Positions 48,897 through 59,200 of a stretch of 64,000 nt of DNA are shown one piece after another. Position 1 is the first letter of the stretch. Each line of letters begins with the position of its first letter. The DNA comes from Xylocopa sonorina (taxonomy: Eukaryota; Arthropoda; Insecta; Hymenoptera; Apidae): assembly GCF_050948175.1 (NCBI RefSeq), contig NC_135194.1, forward strand, positions 5,076,033 to 5,140,032, written 5' to 3'. The notes below the pieces were generated by a model. It had not been told where the DNA came from and searched no databases. It saw nothing but the letters and a program-made list of their open reading frames with translations. The position numbers and the translations under genes are program-made.

Positions 48897-50227
48897 ATGG
48901 CAACGAGAACTCCACCGACCAAAACGCGCCAGCAAGCGCAACGGGCCGCCGCGATGCACGAAACTGATCGCGATAAACGCACAAATAGGGCATTAGATTT
49001 TCAAGACGCTCTCGGCGAGCTTACTCAAGATACCGCGCAAGCAGGCACATCGGCGAAAAACGTAGAATCGACCGATCCAACTACGGTGACCTTGCTTCAA
49101 CAAGTTGAAATGCTCCGTCGCGAAATTGAAGCTATCCGCCGAACTCCAGATCTAGCACGCGACGATACAGTGCCGTTGGAAATTCCGCGTATAGACCCGA
49201 TTTCCGCACAAGGTTCGAGTCAAATATCCGCCGTAACCAACCCGCAACATGACGAGCTTTCGCTCAAGCAAGCGCTTGAAGCAGTACCGACGTTCGACGG
49301 ACAAAATATTCCGGTACTCCAATTTACGCGGGCTTGCAAACGGGCTTACGAACTAATTCCGAACGGGTGCGAGCGCACGTTTACGCGCCTTCTGAAGGGC
49401 AAATTGAAGGGCCGCGCTTATGCCGCGTTAGAGGACGAGCCGTGCCAGACGATTCTGGAATTAACTGATATTCTTCGATGTTCGTTCGGACCCGTGAAAT
49501 CCGCCGATCACTACAGGGGCGAACTCACCAATATATACATGCGTGCCAACGAGCACATTTTAGATTATATTGGACGGGTAAAGGACCTGAAGACAGCATA
49601 ATTGACTGCGACAGACTCGCGCGTCGCGATCCCCAAGAGTCCTTAGAAAGCGTAAACAAACTCGCGTCACAGTGCTTCAGGGACGGACTTATTCCCGAAA
49701 TAAGAATTCAGATGCCGATAGATCCATACAACACCCTGCAGCAAATTTTCACAAGAGCACGCGAACTCTTTCAAATTCACGAACGCGACTTACAACGTCT
49801 AGGCAAAACGCGACCACGCGCGGAATCTCGCGAAAAACTCGTAGACATTATCTGCAGTAAATGCAACAACACGGGACATTACGCGACCGAATGTCGGCTC
49901 AGAACCGTACCTCAATACCGATCACGGGAATATCGAGACCCATACCTGCGTCCCAGGGACGCACCGCTTCCCGCTCAACGCCCGTCCTACGAACAGCCGC
50001 GACAAATTTTAGACAGGGACGCGCAAAAATTTTGCAAATATTGTAAAAACCCGGGGCACAGCATAGACGAATGCCGTAAGAGAAGATATAATAACAATTT
50101 GAACAGGGACTCGGGAAACGACGGTGGCCTCCGTACCCGCCGCGAGACAGGTCGCGAGGCCCTACCGCAAATACGAACTCTCGCAGCGAACAATTCCGAC
50201 GAGGAAGTAGGAGAAACGCCGCAATAA
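48897..50227 (+). pseudogene. gag: Gag polyprotein, element 3, broken by a 1-nt loss
   Basis: The gene matches gag of element 2 from the same ATG, but is 1331 nt instead of 1332. One C of a CC pair is missing near 49598 (GACAGCATAA versus GACAGCCATAA), creating a TAA at 49599-49601 after 234 residues. Downstream the old frame resumes in another register up to 50227 and still contains both CCHC knuckles. The loss separates the capsid-like part from the nucleocapsid part and would also stop entry into pol through the gag frame. It lies in a 3-kb patch with six other single-base indels, so a consensus error is a real alternative. Confidence 0.85.
50113..50161 (+). promoter_or_regulatory. Programmed -1 ribosomal frameshift signal, element 3
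   Basis: Slippery heptamer GGGAAAC at 50113-50119 with the same downstream stem as in element 2 (50126-50161). It is in register with the downstream part of the gag frame, beyond the 1-nt loss. Confidence 0.65.
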
Positions 50228-50256
50228 ATATCACCGGGAAAGCAAGCACGCCTACC

Positions 50257-53200
50257 GTGATAATTAAATCCGATCATTTAATCTGTCCAACCCGATTTAT
50301 GATAGACACCGGGGCAGAGATAAACATTATCAAACGATCGGCATTAAAATCCTCCGCGCGAATCGACTCTTCGGAAATAGTGATTATAACGGGTGTAACC
50401 GACGGCAAAACAGCCACCTTAGGGACGGTGAACCTGGTAATCTTCGACCGCGTCGTCCCCTTCAATGTAGTCGAGGACAATTTTCCCTTAAAGCCTAACG
50501 GAATCCTCGGCTCGGGCTTTTGTAAGGACGCGGAAATTTCCTTCCTTAAGAAATTTATCAAATGGAACGGGCAGAAAATCCCTTTCGTAGAGGATGTCGA
50601 GCCAACCGAAGAACCGTCGTCGCGCCCGGAGACCGCTCCTCACTTACCAGCGAAAAATAAACAAACGTCGCGCACTAAATCTATTTCTCCTCCGACGCCG
50701 CCGCAATCATCGCCCCCTCCGAAACGCGATGCACCGGCGAAATCTAAACCCAGAACGGATAAGAAGGCCGTTTCTTCGAAGCAAAGAGATCAGATCTCGA
50801 TTCCTCCGCGATCAAATGTCGGAATAAAGGTTCGCGTGATAAACTCCGATATCCCAGAAGGAATAATTCCGAGAATTAATTTAGCACCGGGAATATTTTT
50901 CGGGAACGCCCTAGTCAGAGTGGTCCATGGCAAGGCGATTACAAGAATAATAAATTCATCAGATCGCACGATCAAAATCGCATTGCCAGACGTAAAACTC
51001 GAACCGGCTCAAATTATGACTCCCCTCCACGAGGAGGGCAGTCCCTCTCTGTTTCCAATTTTTTCCAATTCGAAAAAATACGCTGTATCCGCCGCACCGA
51101 TCGGCTCTTCCCACAAAAGGGAAATTTCTACTTCTATTTCAAATCAGACATCGTATTCGACACGCGAGCTTCCTCCTTCTCGGTGCAAAGTAATAAACAA
51201 GCACCGAATTTCCTACGCGCAAGCGGTAAAAACCAATGTAAAGCGAGATGCAAAATCGAAATCTCCGCTATCACCGCAAACCGCCGACTCTCCGCAATCT
51301 CGCGTGGACCGTATACTCAGTCTCCTTCGTCTCGATCACCTCAATAAAGAGGAAAAAGAACATGTCATCCGCCTCGTCGAAAGCTCGCAGCATCTCTTCC
51401 ATATCCAAGGCGACAAATTAGGACACACTTCGGCCACCACGCATAAAATACCAACCGTTGACGACCGACCCGTCAACGTGAAGCAATATCGCTTTCCCCC
51501 GGCACATAAGGAGGAAATTCGCCGTCAAGTCGAACACTTTTTACAAAACGATGTCATCTCTCCGTCCAAATCGCCTTATAATTCACCACTGTGGGTAGTG
51601 CCCAAGAAGCCTGATTCCTTGGGCAATAAACAGTGGCGCGTCGTTATCGACTACCGAGCTCTGAACGAGAAGTCTGTCGCCGACGCGTACCCCCTCCCTT
51701 GCATCACGGAGATTCTCGATCAGCTCGGTAGCGCGAAATACTTCAGTACTTTCGATCTCGCGAGCGGGTTCCATCAGATCCCTATGGAACCCGCCGACGC
51801 TCCGAAAACCGCTTTTTCTACGCCTCACGGGCACTATGAGTTCAAAAGAATGCCCTTCGGGTTGAAAAACGCGCCCGCGACGTTCCAGAGGCTGATGGAC
51901 AACGTCCTCTCCGGCCTCCAGGGGAACGAGGTATTCGTCTACCTCGATGATATCGTGGTCTACGCCAGCTCTCTGCAGGAGCACCGAGTAAAATTTGAAA
52001 AATTAACAAAAAGGCTCAAGGAAGCCAACCTAGTTTTGCAACCTGATAAGTGCGAATTCCTGCGAAGAGAGGTTAGCTATTTAGGCCACATTATCAGCGA
52101 GCACGGGGTAAAACCGGACCCCGCGAAAATAAGCGCGGTGAAAAATTTTCCACGTCCACAGAACGCCAAACAAATTAAACAATTCCTCGGTCTTGCGGGA
52201 TATTACAGGCGTTTCATTGCTAATTTCTCGCGTATCGCTAAACCTCTGACCAATCTGTTAAAAAAGGACGCGCCTTTCGTGTGGCGCAACGATCAAGAAA
52301 ACTCATTTGTACAACTTCGCGATTGCCTGTGCGAGGCTCCTATACTCCAATATCCGAACTTTAAGCAGCCGTTCGTTATAACCACCGATGCATCTGCCGA
52401 AGCGATCGGCGCTATTCTCAGTCAAGGCCCGATAGGTCGCGATCTGCCGATCGCGTACACGTCGCGATTACTCAATACTGCGGAGCGAAATTATTCTACG
52501 ATCGAGAAGGAGTGTCTGGCGATCGTCTACGCCGTCCACTATTTCCGGCCATACATCTACGGTAACCAGTTCAAACTCGTTACCGACCATCGGCCGTTAG
52601 TGTGGATGAACTCGGTCAAAGATCCATCCAGTAGACTCGTTCGTTGGAGGCTTAAGCTTGCTGAATTTGATTATGAGATGGTATACAAAAGCGGCAAAAC
52701 CAACCTCAATGCGGACGCACTATCGCGAAATCCCGCCCGAGTTTTCCCGCTTTCCCACGCACTTGATTCGGAGGATGACATCTTCGATGTCTCCCCGGAA
52801 GTTCGAAGGAAATACACCACTCCAGCTCCTCCTCCTACACCGGTAACGTCGGGAACCGACGTACCGACGCCCGACGCTCCCTCACTTACCGACACCTCGT
52901 CAACTCCGCACACAACCGATAATCCCGAAATCTATGTCCCTGCACCGAATGAATACATCAGGCGAGAGCCTTTGTTTAAATACAGTCGCGACTCACTGTC
53001 AACCAGACGAGACAATATTGTCATTTTCGTCACGCAGTCAGGACACCCTTACGACGCGGGTGCCCAAGAACTCGAAAAAACCGGACAATTCCTTCCCAAC
53101 GAAAACATCGTCCTTTCCAGATCCAAAGTTGTGAAAATAGAAAACGAGTACCAAATCCAGCTTCCGATCGTGGAACATCCAAGCCGATCAGTCGATTTCC

Positions 53201-54972
53201 AAACCACGGTCGAAGCATTTCGATCACTATACGACGTCGTAAACGAACTCCAGTTAACAACATTCAGTATCGCACAGATCTCCCTTGATTCTATTCCATG
53301 GTCCCGAATCCGAAAAATCCTCGAGGACCTATTTTACGAATCGAACGTTCAAATAACGGTCTGTCAGGGGCTGATTCGAACTCCGCCAGTCCAAGATAGA
53401 CTGAAAATAATACAGGAGAACCACGACACACCTGTGGGAGGCCACAAGGGTGTGAATAAAACATACACTCGTATTAGGCAACAATACTTTTGGCCCAATA
53501 TGAAGTTGCAAATCCAAGAATACATCGGCAAATGCAAAAGCTGCCAAACGGAAAAACTGGTCAGAGTAAAAACGAGACAACCTCTCACTCTAACCGATAC
53601 CCCCGGCAGGGCTTTTGACAAAATCTCGATGGACGTTATGGGTCCTCTTCCCGAAACACCAGATGGTTTCACAAACATATTAACAATCCAAGACCTACTA
53701 ACAAAATTCTCCGTCGCAATTCCCCTTAAAACCACCACGGCCGTAGACATTGCGGATGCATTGATTCGAGAGTTTATCTGTAAGTTCGGATGCCCCAAGG
53801 GCATACTGACAGATCAGGGCTCCAATTTTATAAATAGCCTGATAAAAGCCATCGCTATCAAATTCAGAATCAAGCAGTACAAGTCCACCGCATTCCATCC
53901 GCAAACGAACGGGTCCGTCGAAAGATCTCACCACGTCTTGGCCGAGTATCTGAAACACTATATCGAGTCGAGTAACGAATGGGAGAAATGGTTACCGTAC
54001 GCGATGTTCGCATACAACACCAGCGTACACGAGGGTACGTTATACACCCCTCACGAACTAGTGTTCGGTAGAATAGCTAGAACGCCATCAGCCACTCCTT
54101 TTCAAGACAACACCGAAAATGAGACATACAGCGACTATCTCATTCAACTCAACGAAAGAATTTCCAAATCGCAGGAGCTCGCCAAAGATAATTTAGATAA
54201 CGCCAAACGCAGATCGAAATTCTATTACGACCGCAAAGTCAATGTCAAAAATTTCGAGGTAGGACAGTGGGTGTACCTTTTAAAGGAACCAAATAAGCAT
54301 AAATTCCAAGCTCAGTATTCAGGACCCTACCGAATACTCGAAATTTTAGGCAACTGCAACGTAAAGTTAAATGTAAAGGGTCGACATAAAATCGTACACA
54401 CGAACAAAATTAAGCTATGTAAACGAATGCAAGGTATGCACAGTGTGAATGCGAATGAGTTAAAAATAAGAAAAACTGGAACTGTAGTCAGTGAATATAG
54501 TGTAAAAGACGCTGAAAGCGAAAGTGAACAAAGTGGAATGAACAAGTCAACGAGAAGCATCAACCGCGGTCCAGCGGTCATCCACCCTCGCCGGGATGAA
54601 TCAGGAGAGAGCCTCCAACCCCTGCGACAGTCAACCAGTGGAACCACGAAACGGGCCCAGCAGTCCGACACACGCTCCACAGACAAGAGATCTCGGCATT
54701 GCCGAGATTCTTTTTCCAAGGGGGGTGGTGTGACGTCAGGCGCACCGCCTGCCACCCTCTGGCGCCAACCAGCATCCGCAGCATCCGCAACCGGGACACC
54801 GCTCTCCCGCCAGCACCTGTATCAGCATCCCCCGTACACGGGCCGCACGACGATTCGACGCCCAGAGACGAGGAGACAACGCTACGAGGATGAGGAATAC
54901 CTCCCCGCGTACGAATCCCGATCACCTGCGATCACACAACCGTACGCTTACTTTTCATACACGCGATTCTAG
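50257..54972 (+). CDS. pol: Pol polyprotein (PR-RT-RNaseH-IN), element 3, uninterrupted
   Basis: A single frame of 1571 codons from a nominal GTG, open upstream to about 50095 and probably entered by -1 frameshifting from gag. Protease: MIDTGAEI, Asp17. RT: YLDD at 51940-51951 (residues 562-565). RNase H: about residues 700-830 (TTDAS, EKECLA, TDHRPL, NADALSR). Integrase: zinc motif, then D1126, D1186 and E1222 (DD35E); GPY/F near 1356-1358. The Ser/Arg/Pro-rich tail crosses the polypurine tract and stops at TAG 54970-54972, 244 bp inside the 3' LTR. All catalytic residues are present and protease is fused in frame to RT, unlike in element 2. There is no chromodomain in the tail that I can recognise. 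Confidence 0.93.
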   Translation: MIIKSDHLICPTRFMIDTGAEINIIKRSALKSSARIDSSEIVIITGVTDGKTATLGTVNLVIFDRVVPFNVVEDNFPLKPNGILGSGFCKDAEISFLKKFIKWNGQKIPFVEDVEPTEEPSSRPETAPHLPAKNKQTSRTKSISPPTPPQSSPPPKRDAPAKSKPRTDKKAVSSKQRDQISIPPRSNVGIKVRVINSDIPEGIIPRINLAPGIFFGNALVRVVHGKAITRIINSSDRTIKIALPDVKLEPAQIMTPLHEEGSPSLFPIFSNSKKYAVSAAPIGSSHKREISTSISNQTSYSTRELPPSRCKVINKHRISYAQAVKTNVKRDAKSKSPLSPQTADSPQSRVDRILSLLRLDHLNKEEKEHVIRLVESSQHLFHIQGDKLGHTSATTHKIPTVDDRPVNVKQYRFPPAHKEEIRRQVEHFLQNDVISPSKSPYNSPLWVVPKKPDSLGNKQWRVVIDYRALNEKSVADAYPLPCITEILDQLGSAKYFSTFDLASGFHQIPMEPADAPKTAFSTPHGHYEFKRMPFGLKNAPATFQRLMDNVLSGLQGNEVFVYLDDIVVYASSLQEHRVKFEKLTKRLKEANLVLQPDKCEFLRREVSYLGHIISEHGVKPDPAKISAVKNFPRPQNAKQIKQFLGLAGYYRRFIANFSRIAKPLTNLLKKDAPFVWRNDQENSFVQLRDCLCEAPILQYPNFKQPFVITTDASAEAIGAILSQGPIGRDLPIAYTSRLLNTAERNYSTIEKECLAIVYAVHYFRPYIYGNQFKLVTDHRPLVWMNSVKDPSSRLVRWRLKLAEFDYEMVYKSGKTNLNADALSRNPARVFPLSHALDSEDDIFDVSPEVRRKYTTPAPPPTPVTSGTDVPTPDAPSLTDTSSTPHTTDNPEIYVPAPNEYIRREPLFKYSRDSLSTRRDNIVIFVTQSGHPYDAGAQELEKTGQFLPNENIVLSRSKVVKIENEYQIQLPIVEHPSRSVDFQTTVEAFRSLYDVVNELQLTTFSIAQISLDSIPWSRIRKILEDLFYESNVQITVCQGLIRTPPVQDRLKIIQENHDTPVGGHKGVNKTYTRIRQQYFWPNMKLQIQEYIGKCKSCQTEKLVRVKTRQPLTLTDTPGRAFDKISMDVMGPLPETPDGFTNILTIQDLLTKFSVAIPLKTTTAVDIADALIREFICKFGCPKGILTDQGSNFINSLIKAIAIKFRIKQYKSTAFHPQTNGSVERSHHVLAEYLKHYIESSNEWEKWLPYAMFAYNTSVHEGTLYTPHELVFGRIARTPSATPFQDNTENETYSDYLIQLNERISKSQELAKDNLDNAKRRSKFYYDRKVNVKNFEVGQWVYLLKEPNKHKFQAQYSGPYRILEILGNCNVKLNVKGRHKIVHTNKIKLCKRMQGMHSVNANELKIRKTGTVVSEYSVKDAESESEQSGMNKSTRSINRGPAVIHPRRDESGESLQPLRQSTSGTTKRAQQSDTRSTDKRSRHCRDSFSKGGGVTSGAPPATLWRQPASAASATGTPLSRQHLYQHPPYTGRTTIRRPETRRQRYEDEEYLPAYESRSPAITQPYAYFSYTRF
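54690..54708 (+). other. Hairpin followed by T-run, element 3
   Basis: ATCTCGGC-ATT-GCCGAGAT then TCTTTTT, unchanged from elements 1 and 2. Confidence 0.6.
54718..54728 (+). other. Polypurine tract, element 3
   Basis: AAGGGGGGTGG directly upstream of the 3' LTR; it is also codons of the pol tail. Confidence 0.8.
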
Positions 54973-56210
54973 ATTAAGCACTCTACACGAATCATGTACA
55001 TACACAACCCAACACACACCTAAATATAAGCAGATATTTGTACAATCATAATTTCTAAGTCGTATAGAATATAAGCTGCGATGCGCGCCCGCGCGCACTC
55101 GACGCTCGCGGCTCACGCTGAACGCGAGCCGCACCCCACTCCGAGTGGCCGCCCCACTCCGATCGTACGCCCCACTCACGGGGCCCAGCGACTCGCGCGC
55201 CACGCAACCCGAGGAGGTCGCGGACGCGCGACCGAGAGAGGAGTTCCTTCGAGTCCGATCTCCGAGACGGTTCTAATCTCAACCTCCGAGCAATACGCTC
55301 CCCTGCCACGAGCTATCAGCTCTCATGCAGCCGACTCTATCGCATCTCCCTTAGCGGAGTCCTTATTATAACTTATTACTATTTCCATTTCATATTATAT
55401 CGTTAGTTGATAACTTAGACTTAGTAAAGTGTAGTAGGATAGTTATATTATAGAATATACTCTTGTTTTACCAAATCCAAGTCTCTTTATTCGAATACAA
55501 GTTCCTTAAATTCTATTCCACGTGTACGCTCGCGATTCTTATTCAATTCACACGATTCATCTGCGACAGCTCTGTACGCTGGACAGTCTTTGAGCGCACC
55601 AACGCTCGACTGCTCTCGCTGCATTCCTATCGTATCCAAGGTATCTTGAACAAGGATCGACCTCGGTAAGCCAGAGCGCACCATCGCTTGGCCGAGCCGT
55701 ATTCCGTCCTAGTGCAAGCGCCTTTGATGAATCCCGAGCCTCCGAAAAGGCGTACACGACGCGCGGGTAGGAAAGAATATCTACGCCGTCTCATTCGCGA
55801 ATACGCGAGTTGTACTTCCGGACATCCATACGTCTGCAACGCTGTTTCCGTTCCTGCGAAGGAGGTCTTCGCAGCCGTACGTCCAATTCGAATCCAGGAT
55901 CGCCCGGTTCCAGCGCCAGTTCCCTCCAGCCGTAGCTCGCCTGCCTGGAGACTCATTCCCGTCGACGCTCCGCCGATCCAGCCGTACGCCGCTGCTATTC
56001 CGGTCACGGATCCACGGCGCCACAGATACCTGGAACGAGAGGCGAAACAGTATTAAGAAGACGTCGAAAGGTAAGTGTTAGGCGTAATTTTGGTTAGATC
56101 GAGTTCCGACCGCCAACGAACCCGGCCCCAGCGCAATTCGCGTAGGTTTTTCGGGAAAGGCAACGAATCGTGCCATCGGATCGAGCGCAAACGCACCTCG
56201 GGACGTGACA
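54729..56210 (+). repeat. 3' LTR of element 3 (1482 bp)
   Basis: TGTGACG to CGTGACA, same length as the LTRs of element 2. It ends the pol frame at 54972 and is followed by the AAAT target duplication. It carries the element 3-specific substitutions shared with its 5' LTR. Confidence 0.95.
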
Positions 56211-56214
56211 AAAT
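56211..56214. repeat. Right target-site duplication of element 3 (AAAT)
   Basis: Exact copy of 47327-47330, continuing into GCGACAATTCC of the interrupted monomer. Confidence 0.9.
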
Positions 56215-59200
56215 GCGACAATTCCTTGCAAGGAAATAGCGTTTGCAGATGTCTACCTATCGTAGCAATAGAGTTCTAATGCTTCCTAAAACGAGATATT
56301 GCATCTCATATCTATGTTTCATGATAAGATATAATATTCATTGCGAAGTGTTATGCATTCCTCGTCTACGATTCAAATGAATGTAAATGCGACACTTCCT
56401 TGCAAGGAAATAGCGTTTGCAGATGTCTACGTATCGTAGCAATAGAGTTCTTATGATTCTTAAAACGCGATATCGCATCTCATTTCTATGGTTCATGGTA
56501 AGATATAATATGATTTGCGAATTGTTATGTATTCCTCGTCTACACTTCAAATGAATGTAAATGCGACACTTCCTTGCTAGGAAATAGCGTCTGCAGAAGT
56601 CTAGGTATCGTAGCGATAGAGATCTAATACTTCTTAAAACGCGATATCGCATCTCATTTCTATGTTTCATGGTAAGATATAATATGATTTGCGAAGTGTT
56701 ATGTATTCCTCGTCTACACATCAAATGAATGTAAATGCGACACTTCCTTGCAAGGATATAGCGTTTGCAGATGTCTACCTATCGTAGCAATAGGGTTCTA
56801 ATGCTTCTTAAAACGCGATATCGCATCTCATTTCTATGTTTCATGGTAAGATTTAATATGATTTGCGAAGTGTCATGTATTCCTCGTCTACGATTCAAAT
56901 GAATGTAAATGCGACACTTCCTTGCAAGGAAATAGCGTTTGCAGATGTCTACGTATCGTAGCAATAGAGTTCTTATGATTCTTAAAACGCGATATCGCAT
57001 CTCATTTCTATGGTTCATGGTAAGATATAATATGATTTGCGAATTGTTATGTATTCCTCGTCTACACTTCAAATGAATGTAAATGCGACACTTCCTTGCT
57101 AGGAAATAGCGTCTGCAGAAGTCTAGGTATCGTAGCGATAGAGATCTAATACTTCTTAAAACGCGATATCGCATCTCATTTCTATGTTTCATGGTAAGAT
57201 ATAATATGATTTGCGAAGTGTTATGTATTCCTCGTCTACACATCAAATGAATGTAAATGCGACACTTCCTTGCAAGGATATAGCGTTTGCAGATGTCTAC
57301 CTATCGTAGCAATAGGGTTCTAATGCTTCTTAAAACGCGATATCGCATCTCATTTCTATGTTTCATGGTAAGATTTAATATGATTTGCGAAGTGTCATGT
57401 ATTCCTCGTGTACACTTCAAATGAATGTGAATGCGACACTTCCTCGCTAGGAAATAGCGTTTGCAGATGTCTACGTATCGTAGCAATAGAGTTCTTATGA
57501 TTCTTAGAACGCGATATCGCATCTAATTTCTATGGATCATGGTAAGATATAATCTGATTTGCGAAGTGTTATGTTTTCCTCGTCTACGCTTCAAATGAAT
57601 GTAAATGCGACACTTCCTTGCTAGGAAACAGCGTCTGCAGATGTCTACGTATCGTAGCAATAGAGTTCTTATGATTCTTAAAACGCGATATCGCATCTAA
57701 TTTCTATGGATCATGGTAAGATATAATATGATTTGCGAAGTGTTATGTTTTCCTCGTCTACGCTTCAAATGAATGTAAATGCGACACTTCCTTGCTAGGA
57801 AACAGCGTCTGCAGATGTCTAGGTATCGTAGCGATAGAGTTCTAATGCTTCTTAAAACGAGATATTGCATCTCATATCTATGTTTCATGATAAGATATAA
57901 TATTCATTGCGAAGTGTTATGCATTCCTCGTCTACGATTCAAATGAATGTAAATGCGACACTTCCTTGCAAGGAAATAGCGTTTGCAGATGTCTAGGTAT
58001 CGTAGCAATAGAGTTCTAATGCTCCTTAAAACGCAATATCGCACCTCATTTCTATGTTTCATGGTAAGATATAATATGATTTGCGAAGTGTTATGTATTC
58101 CTCGTCTGCACTTCAAATGAATGTAAATGCGACACTTCCTTGCAAGGAAATAGCGTTTGCAGATGTCTAGGTATCGTTGCGATAGAGTTCTAATGCTTCT
58201 TAAAACGAGATATTGCATTTCATATCTATGCTTCATGATAAGATATAATATTCATTGCGAAGTGTTATGCATTCCTCGTCTACGGTTCAAATGAATGTAA
58301 ATGCGACACTTCCTTGCAAGGAAATAGCGTTTGCAGATGTCTAAGTATCGTAGCAATAGAGTTCTAATGCTTCTTAAAACGCGATATCGCATCTCATTTC
58401 TATGTTTCATGGTAAGATATAATACGATTTGCGAAGTGTTATGTATTCCTCGTCTACACATCAAATGAATGTGAATGCGACACTTCCTCGCTAGGAAGTA
58501 GCGTTTGCAGAAATCTACGTATCGTAGCAATAGAGTTCTTATGATTCATAAAACACGATATCGCATCTCATTTCTATGTTTCATGGTAAGATATAATATA
58601 ATTTGCGAAGTGTTATGTATTCCTCGTCTACGCTTCAAATGAATGTAAATGCGACACTTCCTTGCTAGGGAATGGCGTCTGCAGATGTCTAGGTATCGTA
58701 GCGATAGAGTTCTAATGCTTCTTAAAACGAGATATTGCATCTCATATCTATGTTTCATGATAAGATATAATATTCATTGCGAAGTGTTATGCATTCCTCG
58801 TCTACGATTCAAATGAATGTAAATGCGACACTTCCTTGCAAGGAAATAGCGTTTGCAGATGTCTACCTATCGTAGCAATAGGGTTCTAATGCTTCTTAAA
58901 ACGCGATATCGCATCTCATTTCTATGTTTCATGGTAAGATTTAATATGATTTGCGAAGTGTCATGTATTCCTCGTGTACACTTCAAATGAATGTGAATGC
59001 GACACTTCCTCGCTAGGAAATAGCGTTTGCAGATGTCTACGTATCGTAGCAATAGTGTTCTTATGATTCTTAAAACGCGATATTGCATCTCATTTCTGTG
59101 TTTCATGGTAAGATATAATATGATTTGCGAAGTGTTATGTATTCCTCGTCTACACTTCAAATGAATGTAAATCCGACACTTCCTTGCTAGGAAATAGCGT

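Larger units (their letters stand above)
47331..56210 (+). mobile_element. Ty3/Gypsy-type LTR retrotransposon, element 3 (full length, 8880 bp)
   Basis: Same structure as element 2, with a perfect 4-bp target duplication (AAAT) at monomer phase 133-136. Its LTRs share several substitutions not found in elements 1 and 2 (for example CAGCCGTAG, GACGTCGAAAGGTAAGTG, GGCAACGAATCG), so it is a separate lineage. The two LTRs differ from each other by four single-base indels, and I noticed no substitutions, which suggests a very recent insertion. Pol is one open frame; gag has a 1-nt loss. Confidence 0.95.
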
